Positions 17,949 to 27,423 of a stretch of DNA of 64,000 bases are shown in pieces (the first letter of the stretch is position 1; each line of letters begins with the position of its first letter). The stretch is from NCBI GenBank assembly GCA_018267965.1, contig JAFDXK010000001.1, positions 62,001-126,000 on the forward strand. Direction: 5' to 3'. Source of the DNA: Bacteroidota bacterium. Lineage in GTDB: Bacteria; Bacteroidota; Bacteroidia; Chitinophagales; Chitinophagaceae. Both the position numbers and the translations under genes were made by a program. The notes beneath the pieces are model-generated. The model saw only the letters and a list, made by a program, of their open reading frames with translations, was not told where the DNA came from and ran no database searches.

Positions 17949-20219
17949 ATGAACAGACACAAGAAAATAATAATAAAGATGCTGCAAGTCGTTCTGATAA
18001 CGCTCTGCACGCAAACTTTATTTGCTCAAAAAGTAGTGCATTACGATTTATACGTCAAAGACACTATCGTAAACTATGCAGGCAAATCAAAAAGGGCTAT
18101 TGCCGTAAACGGGCAAATTCCTATGCCTACCCTTACCTTTACAGAGGGCGATACTGCCGAAATTGTAGTTCACAATCAGCTAAAAGAAAGTACGTCCCTG
18201 CACTGGCACGGTGTATTCCTGCCCAACAAGGAAGACGGAGTACCTCACTTAACGCAACAGCCGATTGAACCTGGCACTACCTATACCTATCGTTTCCCAA
18301 TTATTCAACATGGTACACACTGGTATCATTCCCATTCAGGGTTACAGGAACAAATCGGAATGTACGGTAGTTTCATAATGAAAAAGCGGGACGATGATAA
18401 AACCTTTAGAAAGGGAATTGATGATTTGCCGACTGTGCCTATCATTTTAAGTGAATGGACAAATCTTAATCCCAATAACATCAACCGGATGCTGCACAAT
18501 GCAAATGATTGGGCTGCCATTAAAAAGAATGCGACACAATCTTATGCAGAGGCTATACGTGAGGGAAAATTTAAAACCAAAGTTACCAACGAATGGAAAC
18601 GGATGCTGGCAATGGACGTGAGTGATGTGTATTATGATAAAATCCTCATAAACGGAAACCATACTACCGACCTGAAATCGGTTGAGGGTAAGACCTTAAA
18701 GGCAGGCGATAAAGTAAGGTTGCGTATATCCAACGGTGGTGCATCATCTTACTTTTGGCTTCGGTATGCAGGCGGTAAAATGACCGTAGTGGCAAGTGAC
18801 GGTAATGATGTAGAACCCGTTGAAGTGGACAGGCTAATTATAGCCGTATCGGAAACCTATGACATAGTGGTTACTATTCCAGATGATGGACTATCCTATG
18901 AGTTCCTTGCCACTACCGAAGACAGAACTCAATCAGCAAGCTATTTCATTGGCAATGGTATCAAACAGCTTATCTCACCACTTCCAACGCTTAAATACTT
19001 CGAGGGTATGAAGATGATGAATGACATGATGAAAATGAACGGCGACTTGGACGATATGGGAATGAAGATGAGCCTGAACCAAATGGATATGAATGTAGTT
19101 ATGTACCCCGAAATTACAGGTGAGGCAAAGAAAAAGCAAGACCATAGTCAGCACGGTATGAATATGGACAATGACCCCAATCGTTACAATGCAAACGCTT
19201 TGGGAGATATTGTTACGCTGAACTATGCCATGCTCAAATCTCCATATAACACAACACTGCCAAAAGATGCTCCGGTAAAAGACATCAAATTTACCCTTAC
19301 CGGAAATATGAACCGCTATGTATGGAGCATGGACAACAAGGTGCTTTCGGAAACGGATAAAATACCCGTGAAGAAAGGAGAAATACTGCGGATTACCATT
19401 TACAATAACTCTATGATGCGCCACCCCATGCACCTGCACGGATTTGATTTCAGGGTATTAAACGGCAAGGGCGAAAACGCACCTTTAAAGAATATCATTG
19501 ATATTATGCCAATGGAAACTGATACGATAGAATTTGCAGCAAACACCGAGGGCGATTGGTTTTTTCACTGCCATATCCTGTACCACATGATGTCAGGTAT
19601 GAACCGTGTGTTTGCCGTAGGTGATTATCAAAATCCTTATCTGCCGGATAAGGCAAAAGCCTACAAAGCATTACAAAGGGAAAGCAATATGCCACATTTC
19701 ATGGCTCAAAATGATTTTGCTACCAATGGAAATGATGGGGAAGCAATGCTTCAAAATACGAGATGGAGCTTAGGCACGGAATGGCGTTTGGGCTACAACG
19801 ATATGCACGGGTATGAGGTTGAAACTCATTTGGGAAGATACATTGGAAAAATGCAATGGTTTATGCCGTTTATTGGTTTTGACTGGCGTTACCGCAGAAT
19901 GGGAATTGATGAACAAGAGAAGAATTTGTTTGGGCAAAAAAATGAGAAAGACAACAGAAGACAATTCAGTTTGGGATTTGTTTATACGCTTCCGATGCTG
20001 ATAAACTTTCAGGCAGAAATGTACCACGATGGAATAGTGCGGTTACAGTTAATGAGAGAGGACATTCCTATATCAAAAAGGTTGCGTGCAGGGTTTATGG
20101 TAAATACCGATAAAGAATATATGGCAGAGCTTGGCTACATCTTTACCAAGAATATAAGCATCCGTACACATTATGATAGTGATATGGGATTTGGCATTGG
20201 ACTTTCGTTGAACTATTAA
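17949..20219 (+). CDS. Multicopper oxidase fused to a C-terminal beta-barrel-like domain
   Basis: The 756-residue protein has a signal peptide (residues 1-26, ending LFAQ) and three cupredoxin domains with all four copper-site motifs: HWHG (from residue 85), HWYHSHSG, HPMHLHG (492-498) and HCHILYHMMSGM (540-551). A Met/His-rich insert (residues about 350-410, KMMNDMMKMNGDLDDMGMKM) resembles the Met-rich segment of CueO and CopA oxidases. After residue about 600 the protein continues for some 150 residues with alternating short strands (WSLGTEWRLGYND, MPFIGFDWRYRR, IRTHYDSDMGFGIGLSLNY) that end in an aromatic residue, like an outer-membrane beta-barrel or CopB-type domain. The role is periplasmic oxidation of Cu(I). 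It is the last gene of the copper operon. Confidence 0.88.
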   Translation: MNRHKKIIIKMLQVVLITLCTQTLFAQKVVHYDLYVKDTIVNYAGKSKRAIAVNGQIPMPTLTFTEGDTAEIVVHNQLKESTSLHWHGVFLPNKEDGVPHLTQQPIEPGTTYTYRFPIIQHGTHWYHSHSGLQEQIGMYGSFIMKKRDDDKTFRKGIDDLPTVPIILSEWTNLNPNNINRMLHNANDWAAIKKNATQSYAEAIREGKFKTKVTNEWKRMLAMDVSDVYYDKILINGNHTTDLKSVEGKTLKAGDKVRLRISNGGASSYFWLRYAGGKMTVVASDGNDVEPVEVDRLIIAVSETYDIVVTIPDDGLSYEFLATTEDRTQSASYFIGNGIKQLISPLPTLKYFEGMKMMNDMMKMNGDLDDMGMKMSLNQMDMNVVMYPEITGEAKKKQDHSQHGMNMDNDPNRYNANALGDIVTLNYAMLKSPYNTTLPKDAPVKDIKFTLTGNMNRYVWSMDNKVLSETDKIPVKKGEILRITIYNNSMMRHPMHLHGFDFRVLNGKGENAPLKNIIDIMPMETDTIEFAANTEGDWFFHCHILYHMMSGMNRVFAVGDYQNPYLPDKAKAYKALQRESNMPHFMAQNDFATNGNDGEAMLQNTRWSLGTEWRLGYNDMHGYEVETHLGRYIGKMQWFMPFIGFDWRYRRMGIDEQEKNLFGQKNEKDNRRQFSLGFVYTLPMLINFQAEMYHDGIVRLQLMREDIPISKRLRAGFMVNTDKEYMAELGYIFTKNISIRTHYDSDMGFGIGLSLNY

Positions 20220-20227
20220 CAACAGTT

Positions 20228-20249
20228 CCGCTAATAATTGGATTAGTGG
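20228..20249 (+). terminator. Possible hairpin after the multicopper oxidase gene
   Basis: CCGCTAAT and ATTAGTGG (one G-U pair) can form an 8-bp stem with a 6-base loop 9 bases after the stop. No T run follows directly, so termination is uncertain; a CCCCTTTTTT stretch lies about 20 bases further on. Confidence 0.3.
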
Positions 20250-20360
20250 TTGTAGCGTATGCTATGACCCCTTTTTTCTGACAAAAAGTGTCTCCCTTAT
20301 GCTCTTCACCGCCTTGTAACCATTCAATTTTTAGACTAAATTAAGAAAGACTAAAAATAA

Positions 20361-20394
20361 TTGTTAGACAAGCCTAATTTTTTATTTAGATTTG
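20361..20394 (+). promoter_or_regulatory. Promoter of the di-haem/Rieske/porin operon
   Basis: TTG at 20361-20363 and TAGATTTG at 20387-20394 (exact match to TAnnTTTG) are separated by 23 bases. The start codon at 20416 is about 15 bases beyond the expected transcription start. Confidence 0.6.
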
Positions 20395-20415
20395 TTTAAA
20401 CCTTTGTAGTTCGTT

Positions 20416-21618
20416 ATGGGTAGAAAGCATTTAATTGTCTTGGGGATGATGGTGGTTATTATCTTCGGATTAGTTGCGTGTGAAAAGCTACTTCCAAGTG
20501 CACCGGCTGATGATAGTGTCCTTGACGGGCCTATTGAGGGGCTTACACCTGAACAATCTGTTCAGTTTCTGCGTGGTGATGTGGCTTTCAACGATGAAAT
20601 TTTCACACCGGAAACAGGGCTTGGGCCTCTTTTTGTTGCAACATCGTGTGGTACTTGTCATGCTGGTGACGGCAAAGGTCATCCTTTCACAACATTAACA
20701 AGGTTTGGTCAGCGTGATAGTATTGGTAATCAATTTTTGCACTTAGGAGGTCCACAGCTTCAAAACAGAGCTATTTACAACTACCTTCCTGAAAACATTC
20801 CCGCAGGTGCAACATTCTCAAAGTTTACGCCGCCTGCCAATACCGGCTTAGGTTTGCTGGATGCAGTCACAGATACAGATTTGTTATTGCTTGCAGATCC
20901 CGATGATATAGATGGTGATGGAATATCGGGACGACCTAACTGGGTTGCTTTGCCTCTATATGCAACTACCAGACCTAACAGTATTATTCGGAATGGAAAA
21001 TACATCGGCAGGTTTGGCAAAAAAGCCTCTACGTATGACTTGTTACAGCAAACGGCAACAGCATATAGTCAGGATATTGGCATTGCTTCCACTTATGAGC
21101 CATACGATACGTACCACGGACAGTTAATTGATCCCGAGGTTAGCAACCAAACAATAATAGATGTGGTTTTCTATCTGAAGACACTGAAAGCTCCTATACA
21201 ACGAAATGCCGGCAATCCTGATGTAGTGGCAGGTAAAAACATTTTCACGCAAATCAGTTGCGGGAAATGCCACGTACCAGAAATGAAAACAGGAGCATCT
21301 ACTATCAGTGCTTTATCCTTTAAAACCTTTGCGCCCTATACCGATATGTTATTACACGACATGGGGCCTGGCCTTGATGATGGTTATACAGAGGGAACTG
21401 CTGTTTCTTCGGAATGGAGAACTCCACCGTTATGGGGGATCGGGTTGTCAAAAAAATCACAAGGTGGTCAATATTTTTTATTGCATGATGGTAGAGCAAG
21501 AAGTATTGAAGAAGCTATTCTCTTGCATGGAGGCGAAGCGCAAAATAGTAAGATCAGTTACCAGGAACTCACTGCTACAGAAAAAGCCAAACTGATAAAA
21601 TTTCTTGAATCCCTTTAA
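20416..21618 (+). CDS. Di-haem oxidoreductase-family lipoprotein (DUF1111)
   Basis: The 400-residue protein has a lipoprotein signal (Cys22 in GLVACEK) and two CxxCH haem motifs, CGTCH (78-82) and CGKCH (282-286). Between them lies DPDDIDGDGISGRPNWV, a probable Ca-binding loop of the DHOR family, and after them the conserved YTDMLLHDMGPGLDDGY and WRTPPLWGIGLS segments. DHOR proteins are bacterial peroxidase-like c-type cytochromes, often placed with imelysin or other metal-uptake proteins; no imelysin is present here. It lies first in a three-gene operon with a Rieske protein and a porin. Confidence 0.88.
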   Translation: MGRKHLIVLGMMVVIIFGLVACEKLLPSAPADDSVLDGPIEGLTPEQSVQFLRGDVAFNDEIFTPETGLGPLFVATSCGTCHAGDGKGHPFTTLTRFGQRDSIGNQFLHLGGPQLQNRAIYNYLPENIPAGATFSKFTPPANTGLGLLDAVTDTDLLLLADPDDIDGDGISGRPNWVALPLYATTRPNSIIRNGKYIGRFGKKASTYDLLQQTATAYSQDIGIASTYEPYDTYHGQLIDPEVSNQTIIDVVFYLKTLKAPIQRNAGNPDVVAGKNIFTQISCGKCHVPEMKTGASTISALSFKTFAPYTDMLLHDMGPGLDDGYTEGTAVSSEWRTPPLWGIGLSKKSQGGQYFLLHDGRARSIEEAILLHGGEAQNSKISYQELTATEKAKLIKFLESL

Positions 21619-21629
21619 TAAAATGGATA

Positions 21630-22073
21630 ATGCAAAGAAGAGAATTTATTAAAAGTAGTTGCAATGCCTGTTTAGCTGGAGCTTTTGCCAGCTTATTGCC
21701 CTCATGTGGCGCAATCCATTACATTTCAGGAAACCTAAACCGTGATGGCATCTTAGTGGACATAGACGATTTCAAAGAAAGAAAGCGAGGAAAATCATCA
21801 TGGCGCTCATACATCATCATACGCAACGAAGAATTGAAGTTTCCAATCTGTATCTATCGTTTCAGTGAAAACGATTATTCAGCACTATGGATGCAGTGTG
21901 CACACCAGGGAGCTGAAGTACAGGTTGCAGGAAGTTACTTGCAGTGTCCTGCACATGGAAGTGAATACAATAACAGAGGACAGGTAACCAATGGGCCTGC
22001 CACAACGAATTTACGCAGCTTTCCGGTGTCCGTTATAAACAACCAAATATTCATTGATCTTAGGAAAGTATGA
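21630..22073 (+). CDS. Rieske [2Fe-2S] protein
   Basis: This 147-residue protein has a short RREFIK-type N-terminus resembling a Tat signal, with hydrophobic residues to about 25 and a possible lipobox (LLPSCG). The cluster-binding motifs CAHQG and CPAHGSEYNNRG are 13 residues apart, which is the pattern of a Rieske domain. It would carry electrons at the periplasmic side, probably with the di-haem protein encoded 11 bases upstream. The stop codon overlaps the start of the porin gene (ATGA). Confidence 0.9.
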   Translation: MQRREFIKSSCNACLAGAFASLLPSCGAIHYISGNLNRDGILVDIDDFKERKRGKSSWRSYIIIRNEELKFPICIYRFSENDYSALWMQCAHQGAEVQVAGSYLQCPAHGSEYNNRGQVTNGPATTNLRSFPVSVINNQIFIDLRKV

Positions 22074-23299
22074 AACGCATAATAGCTCTTCTTGTCTTTT
22101 ATGTTCTACTTGTTCAGGTAGCTTTTGCGCAAATTGATCCTGAATTGTTACGGCGTGTCCCTGCAAAAGCCGATTCTTTGTCGTTAAACATGGATGCAGT
22201 CTATGATCGTCCATTCTTACAAATTGGAAAGACCCCGGTTGCATTAGGAGGATATGTAGAAGCCAACTACCAGTATTTGGGTGAGAACGGAATATCAGAG
22301 GGGCATCAATTTAAAATGCAGCGATTGACTTTGTTTGTAGCATCATCTATATCAAAAAGAATAAAATTCCTTACTGAAATTGAATTTGAAGATGGGACTA
22401 AAGAGATAAATATAGAGTTTGCCTCAGTTGACTTTGAGTTCGCTCCCTTATTGAATTTTCGTGGCGGAATAGTTATGAATCCCATAGGCGCATTTAATCA
22501 AAATCATGACGGGCCAAAGTGGGAATTTGTTGACCGGCCTATTTCTGCTACGCAAATGTTGCCAGCCACCTGGAGCAATGTAGGTTTTGGGATATATGGT
22601 AAAAAGTACAACACGGATTGGGTGTATGCTTACGAAGCCTATCTGACAAATGGTTTCGATGACAAAATAATTGCCAATACGCAGAATAGAACCTTTCTGC
22701 CAGCGACGAAAGAAAATAAAGATCGCTTCGAGGAAAGTTTTAATGGAAGTCCTCTACTCACAGCAAAAGTAGCAGTGCGGAACAGAAAAATCGGTGAATT
22801 GGGATTGTCCTTTATGGGAGGGATATACAACAAATTTCAGGAAGACGGAATAATCCTGGATAAGAAGCGAGCTGTTAATGTTGTAGCTGTGGATTTTAAT
22901 ACTACAATTCCAGAACTGAAAACTTATATCAATGCTGAATGGGCATGGATAAATGTAGATATTCCTGATACCTACACTGAACAATTTGGCCGAAAACAAC
23001 AAGGCGGTTTTATAGATTTTGTTCAGCCGTTATTAAAGAGGCCGATGTTCGGTTTTGAAAGTGCGGTGTTGAATGCAGCATTACGGTTGGAATATGTTGA
23101 TTGGAATAAGGGAAAGTTCAAATCAACAGGAAGCAATATATCGGATGAGGTTTTCTCAATTGTACCGGCTATCAGTTGGCGGCCTACCGCGCAAACCGTT
23201 ATAAGATTTAATTATCGTTATAACTGGCAGAAGGATATTTTAGGTAATCCTCCTTCAAGATTAGGAGGATTTCAATTTGGCATCTCAACTTATTTCTGA
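22070..23299 (+). CDS. Phosphate-selective-porin-like outer-membrane protein
   Basis: The 409-residue protein has a signal peptide (residues 1-20, ending AFAQ) and a beta-barrel pattern of alternating strands with aromatic ends. It resembles porins O and P (GGYVEANYQYLGENG, GFGIYGKKYNTDWVYAYEAYLTNGF, GGIYNKF) and ends in an aromatic residue (FQFGISTYF). It forms a pore of unknown specificity in the outer membrane. Translational coupling to the Rieske gene suggests a joint role. A gene on the other strand ends exactly at the next base. Confidence 0.85.
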   Translation: MKRIIALLVFYVLLVQVAFAQIDPELLRRVPAKADSLSLNMDAVYDRPFLQIGKTPVALGGYVEANYQYLGENGISEGHQFKMQRLTLFVASSISKRIKFLTEIEFEDGTKEINIEFASVDFEFAPLLNFRGGIVMNPIGAFNQNHDGPKWEFVDRPISATQMLPATWSNVGFGIYGKKYNTDWVYAYEAYLTNGFDDKIIANTQNRTFLPATKENKDRFEESFNGSPLLTAKVAVRNRKIGELGLSFMGGIYNKFQEDGIILDKKRAVNVVAVDFNTTIPELKTYINAEWAWINVDIPDTYTEQFGRKQQGGFIDFVQPLLKRPMFGFESAVLNAALRLEYVDWNKGKFKSTGSNISDEVFSIVPAISWRPTAQTVIRFNYRYNWQKDILGNPPSRLGGFQFGISTYF

Positions 23300-23974
23300 T
23301 TACTGTTGGGTAATCTTAATATTTCTGAAATAGCCTTCAGTGCCTATATCAACCCATAAGCCTATACTACCCCTTACTCCTATACCATGTTTTAGGTCGT
23401 TTACAATCAATGAAGGTTGCCTGTTGTTATTAAGAAACAACTTTGCCGTACTGTCCTTGATCTCAATGCGTACTTTAATCCATTCGTTCATTGCCATGTC
23501 TGAATAGGATTCATATTTTTCAGGTGATTCTTTACGTAACCGATCAAATTTATAGTCTGGATACGCATAGTATTGAATGGTGTGATTTCGTCTGATTTGA
23601 TCATTTGCCCGTGCATTGGTAGGACGCAGATATATACTTTCATACTTATCATTAGTTTCATTGATTCGGAAAGCTATACCAATAAAACCACGAGCAAATT
23701 CAGGAGCATCGGAAAGCAGCTTGCTCATCATTTCTAATTCAATCACGCCATTAATGAAACTAACGTTTTTCAGCCTGGCAAAAGTCGGTTCATCAAATTC
23801 TTTAACTGAGGGGTCTTTTACTACTTTAACTATCTCTTTATTCCCTATTTTTTCTTTAACGGTCAAAACACTTATTGCTTGCAGCTCATGTTTTCCAATC
23901 GTAACCGATTGAGCATATAGGTTTAGTGAACAAAAAAATAATATGGTATTGACGATGACTATTCTGAATTTCAT
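23300..23974 (-). CDS. Secreted LamG/DUF1080-like protein
   Basis: The 224-residue protein has a signal peptide (residues 1-21, ending LYAQ) and a single jelly-roll-like domain with the pattern IELEMMSK, FIGIAFRINETNDKYESIYLRPTNAR, MNEWIKVRIEIKDSTAKLFLNNNRQPSLIVNDLK and GYFRNIKI. This matches DUF1080 or LamG-type concanavalin folds that bind carbohydrates or act on the outside of the cell. The gene points toward the porin gene and the two stop codons abut with no gap. It has its own upstream region on the minus strand, so it is probably a separate unit. Confidence 0.75.
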   Translation of the reverse strand: MKFRIVIVNTILFFCSLNLYAQSVTIGKHELQAISVLTVKEKIGNKEIVKVVKDPSVKEFDEPTFARLKNVSFINGVIELEMMSKLLSDAPEFARGFIGIAFRINETNDKYESIYLRPTNARANDQIRRNHTIQYYAYPDYKFDRLRKESPEKYESYSDMAMNEWIKVRIEIKDSTAKLFLNNNRQPSLIVNDLKHGIGVRGSIGLWVDIGTEGYFRNIKITQQ

Positions 23975-24106
23975 TACACAGTTATTTTATCGGCTAAAAA
24001 AGGCTATATAAGCACACTAAAACGATATCTTCTACGATAGCTTGTTTGGAAAAGACTTCTGTATATGCAATATATGAAAATAAAAACAATCTATTTCAAA
24101 GAGACG

Positions 24107-26104
24107 TTAGCCTTTCCGTACAACCAAATGTGCTAAGCCCGGATCGTTTAGTAACCGTTCCATTTCTGACTGAATAATATCCTGTATATCCTGCTTTATT
24201 TGAAAGTAATTACGCTGTACCATACTGGTATCGAGTTTACGGATAACTTCTATATCCTTATAGCCTTCTTCCTCCCTTTTTAGTGCTTCATGATCGTTGA
24301 TGATTTCACAATGGAAGGCTTTTAGTTCAATTTTGTTGTCCGGGTCGTCAGCTACCATTCCCACAAACTCACCGGAACTCAGTGCAGATATTTTTGAGGG
24401 AGGTATAGCAGTTTCCAGTTGCTTTGAACGGCTAATAGATGTGTCACCACTATTGATTGAATAGCTTTCCCTGTCCTGCATGATTTTGCCAAAGCGTTCT
24501 GAAAGCTGTTTTGCTGTATCTCCCGTTACTTGTCCGGATACAATATTGCCTGTAATATTCATAATCACATCGGCCTGTTCTCTGCCATAATCCTTACGGA
24601 GCTGGCTGAAATCCTGAATACCTAAGCACGTAGAAACTTTATTACTTCTCGCCGTAGCAATCAGGCTATCCATATTGTTCAGATAGATTGTAGGAAACTC
24701 GTCAAACACCAAACTGCTTTTCAATTTTCCCTTTTTATTGACCTGTTTTACCAAACGGGTTACATATAAAGAAAGTACCGCTCCGTAGATCTGTATTTTC
24801 TGCGGATTATTACCCATGCACACGATTTTGGGATCATCGGGATTATTTACATCGAGGTTGAAATCGTTGCCTGATAAAACATAGTATAATTGAGGGGAAG
24901 AAAGCCTTGCCATAGCCACTTTAGCGGATGCTATCTGGCCTTCAAGCTGTTCCATTACATCGTTCAGGTAGGCATTCAAAAACGGATTAATCAATACCTC
25001 GCATTCTTTAGCGGCTTCTGTTCTAAACAGCGTGAAAAGGCTGTCATAATCAGCTTGCATCAGCTCGATAACGTGAGGCAGTGTGCAAAATTCACCGTCC
25101 TTGTATTTCTTCAGATACCATATTACCGCAGTCAGAAAATTGATTGGCGATTCCACGAAAAAATCGCCCTGGCGTTTTATCCACTCCCTGTTTAAGCCCA
25201 TTAAAATAGTACGTGCGGATTCTGCGGCATCGGTTATGTCCGTCATGGCAGACGGCTCTAAAGGATTGCAACGATGGCTTCTTGTTAGGTCGTCAAAATT
25301 GATAACAAAAAACCTCGGTGGTTTAGGATACCTGTGTTTGTTTTTTAACCATGAATTGTAGGCGATCCTGGAAAGGTCGTCAAACTTAAAATCGTAAACG
25401 AACATCGTAAATCCTTTACGGATATGTTGGGTTATGACGTGCCTGATGACAAAGTAAGATTTACCTGCCCCTGGTGTACCCAATACCATAATCGCCCTGA
25501 AGGGATTGATGATATTTATCCAGCTATTGCGCACCTTATTTTTCAGCCTGTAACGTGCCGGGAGATTGATCGAAAACTCGTTCTCCAGAAAGCGTTCTTC
25601 TTGCGGAAACGTTTCATTTTCCTTGTTGAAAATGTCCTTGTTGTTAAACTTGCTTTTGATAATACGTGAAAGCAAAGTACCGCCTGAAAGCACCAGCAAA
25701 AATCCTATTGAAGTTATACCTGCATAAACGAATGTCTTCTCCTGCGCATGTAACTCAAGCAGCAGAGAAAGATAACTGGCAAAGTATAGCAATAGCCCTG
25801 TAATGAGATAGGCAAATGCTGTTTTATAACTTAGTTTTTCATCTTTGCGCCCTTTTGCTCCGAGTAGGGAGATAGCCAAAAAGCCTAAAGAAATCAACTT
25901 GCTTTTAACGAAGTTGCTGAATATGCCTGTGCGGGAAATATTACCTAAAATCCGGTCGCTGAAACTGCTGGTCAATCCCCATTCATGGAATGCAGCATAA
26001 CAATAATAATAGAAGTGTATCACTAAAATAACGATACTGATCAACCTGGTCATGTCCAGAATTTTCCTCAGAGCCTGTTCGTTTTCACCTGTCTGTACTG
26101 CCAT
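24107..26104 (-). CDS. mobC: Type IV coupling protein (TraG/VirD4-like, MobC of Bacteroidota elements)
   Basis: The 665-residue protein has four membrane segments in the first 150 residues, a Walker A motif (GTPGAGKSY, residues about 209-217), and Walker B (SSLVFDEFPTIYLNN). The DNA-binding/ATPase core continues to about residue 560 (LGIQDFSQLRKDYG, QVTGDTAKQLSERFGK). It is the coupling protein that links the relaxosome to the secretion channel and pumps DNA using ATP. It lies 11 bases after the relaxase gene and is the last gene of the mob block. Names vary (TraG, MobC); the gene name follows the Bacteroidota mob convention. Confidence 0.9.
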   Translation of the reverse strand: MAVQTGENEQALRKILDMTRLISIVILVIHFYYYCYAAFHEWGLTSSFSDRILGNISRTGIFSNFVKSKLISLGFLAISLLGAKGRKDEKLSYKTAFAYLITGLLLYFASYLSLLLELHAQEKTFVYAGITSIGFLLVLSGGTLLSRIIKSKFNNKDIFNKENETFPQEERFLENEFSINLPARYRLKNKVRNSWINIINPFRAIMVLGTPGAGKSYFVIRHVITQHIRKGFTMFVYDFKFDDLSRIAYNSWLKNKHRYPKPPRFFVINFDDLTRSHRCNPLEPSAMTDITDAAESARTILMGLNREWIKRQGDFFVESPINFLTAVIWYLKKYKDGEFCTLPHVIELMQADYDSLFTLFRTEAAKECEVLINPFLNAYLNDVMEQLEGQIASAKVAMARLSSPQLYYVLSGNDFNLDVNNPDDPKIVCMGNNPQKIQIYGAVLSLYVTRLVKQVNKKGKLKSSLVFDEFPTIYLNNMDSLIATARSNKVSTCLGIQDFSQLRKDYGREQADVIMNITGNIVSGQVTGDTAKQLSERFGKIMQDRESYSINSGDTSISRSKQLETAIPPSKISALSSGEFVGMVADDPDNKIELKAFHCEIINDHEALKREEEGYKDIEVIRKLDTSMVQRNYFQIKQDIQDIIQSEMERLLNDPGLAHLVVRKG

Positions 26105-26115
26105 AGCTTTATGTT

Positions 26116-27423
26116 TTATTGGTTATTGGAAATGTTCTTTCTTCTTTTCTTTTTTCTGCCCTTTTTCTTTAGCTGGCCGGGTATGTAATCGGCTGCCTGC
26201 TCCGGTTGTAAAAGGGCATCCAGCATGTTGTCTTTAGGAATTGTATCAGCCGGATTAGTATTGTTGTGTAAAGTGGATGAAAGACCTGTGTTAGTATTGT
26301 GGGCAGGCAATGATGATTGTCCTGTTTTTTGACCTGCATTTGGTAATAGGTTCTGTTTGATAGGTTTCGGGGAACTGCATCTTTCCTGAATGGCTTTGGC
26401 ACTGTATTGCTTTCCTAATGTGCTACCATTAAAGACACATTTGGTCTGGTGATCTACGTAAGTTATCCCGTAGATTAAACCTGTATCGCTACTGCGCAAA
26501 GCAATGTGAATGCCTTTCTTTTGAAGTTGTGCAACTAACTCATCAAGCGTGGAAGTTTTGCCAACAAACAACCTGTCTATTTCAGTTTGTACACGGGCTT
26601 TGAACGGCTGGCGTTGGGTATCATTAGAACTGTATTTTTCTTCCAGAAATTTCAGGGTAGGCTTGTTGTAAAAGTCGCTGGCTTTTATAGGTACACCGAT
26701 AGGTTTTCCATCTTCATCGAGTATCCGGTAAACAAGGCCGCCTCCCTGAAAAATTCTTGATTCTTCACTGCCACGATCAGCGATTATATTGTACTGTTTC
26801 AAAACTGCATTCAGTTCCGGCAAGCTGGTATATTTGTACTTATCCAGCACTGCATCCAGCACATTTGTGATGGCTCTTTTAGTTTCAGTACGCCCGTACT
26901 GTACCTTCTTTACATCTACCGGCTTTAACCTGAATGCTTCCCGTCTTGCGTGTGCATCGGCTACTACAAGACTGAACATTTTTTCAATCTCCTTACGTGC
27001 CGGTTCTGACTTGCGAATACCCAGGTGATGCAGGTCAATTCGCTTGCCATCAGGCTGAATATTGGTGGTAACTACGTGTATATGGGGGTGGCCTGCATCG
27101 TGGTGCTGATAAACAAGATAAGGCTGGTCACCAAAGCCTATTTTTTGCATATAGACATTGGCAATTTGCATCAGCTTTTCTTTGCTCAAATGAGCTTCAG
27201 AAGGGTCAAAGTTGAGCGAAATGTGTACGCTGTTTCGTTTAACATTCTCGTTCAATTCTGTCCTTTTCAGCAGATAGCCCAGCTTAATTTTCAGGCTCAT
27301 TTCATCTGCGTTTAAAGGGAAATTTTCTGCTCCGATGCACTCCGCTACACCTTCTTTTACCTTGTTTTCATTGTAGTTGAAAATACGGTGCATGGAGTGG
27401 CCTGCTTTGATCACTGCAACCAT
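26116..27423 (-). CDS. mobB: Relaxase (MOBP type, MobB)
   Basis: The 435-residue protein begins MVAVIKAGHSMHRIFNYNENKV, with a Tyr in the FNYNE segment that is the usual catalytic residue of pfam Relaxase, and has the three-histidine metal site HHDAGHPHIHVVT at about residues 106-118. It nicks one strand at oriT and becomes covalently bound to the DNA. The C-terminus (from about 390) is Lys-rich and low in complexity (KKKGRKKKRRK). It overlaps the MobA gene by 13 bases and leads the coupling-protein gene by 11. Confidence 0.92.
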   Translation of the reverse strand: MVAVIKAGHSMHRIFNYNENKVKEGVAECIGAENFPLNADEMSLKIKLGYLLKRTELNENVKRNSVHISLNFDPSEAHLSKEKLMQIANVYMQKIGFGDQPYLVYQHHDAGHPHIHVVTTNIQPDGKRIDLHHLGIRKSEPARKEIEKMFSLVVADAHARREAFRLKPVDVKKVQYGRTETKRAITNVLDAVLDKYKYTSLPELNAVLKQYNIIADRGSEESRIFQGGGLVYRILDEDGKPIGVPIKASDFYNKPTLKFLEEKYSSNDTQRQPFKARVQTEIDRLFVGKTSTLDELVAQLQKKGIHIALRSSDTGLIYGITYVDHQTKCVFNGSTLGKQYSAKAIQERCSSPKPIKQNLLPNAGQKTGQSSLPAHNTNTGLSSTLHNNTNPADTIPKDNMLDALLQPEQAADYIPGQLKKKGRKKKRRKNISNNQ

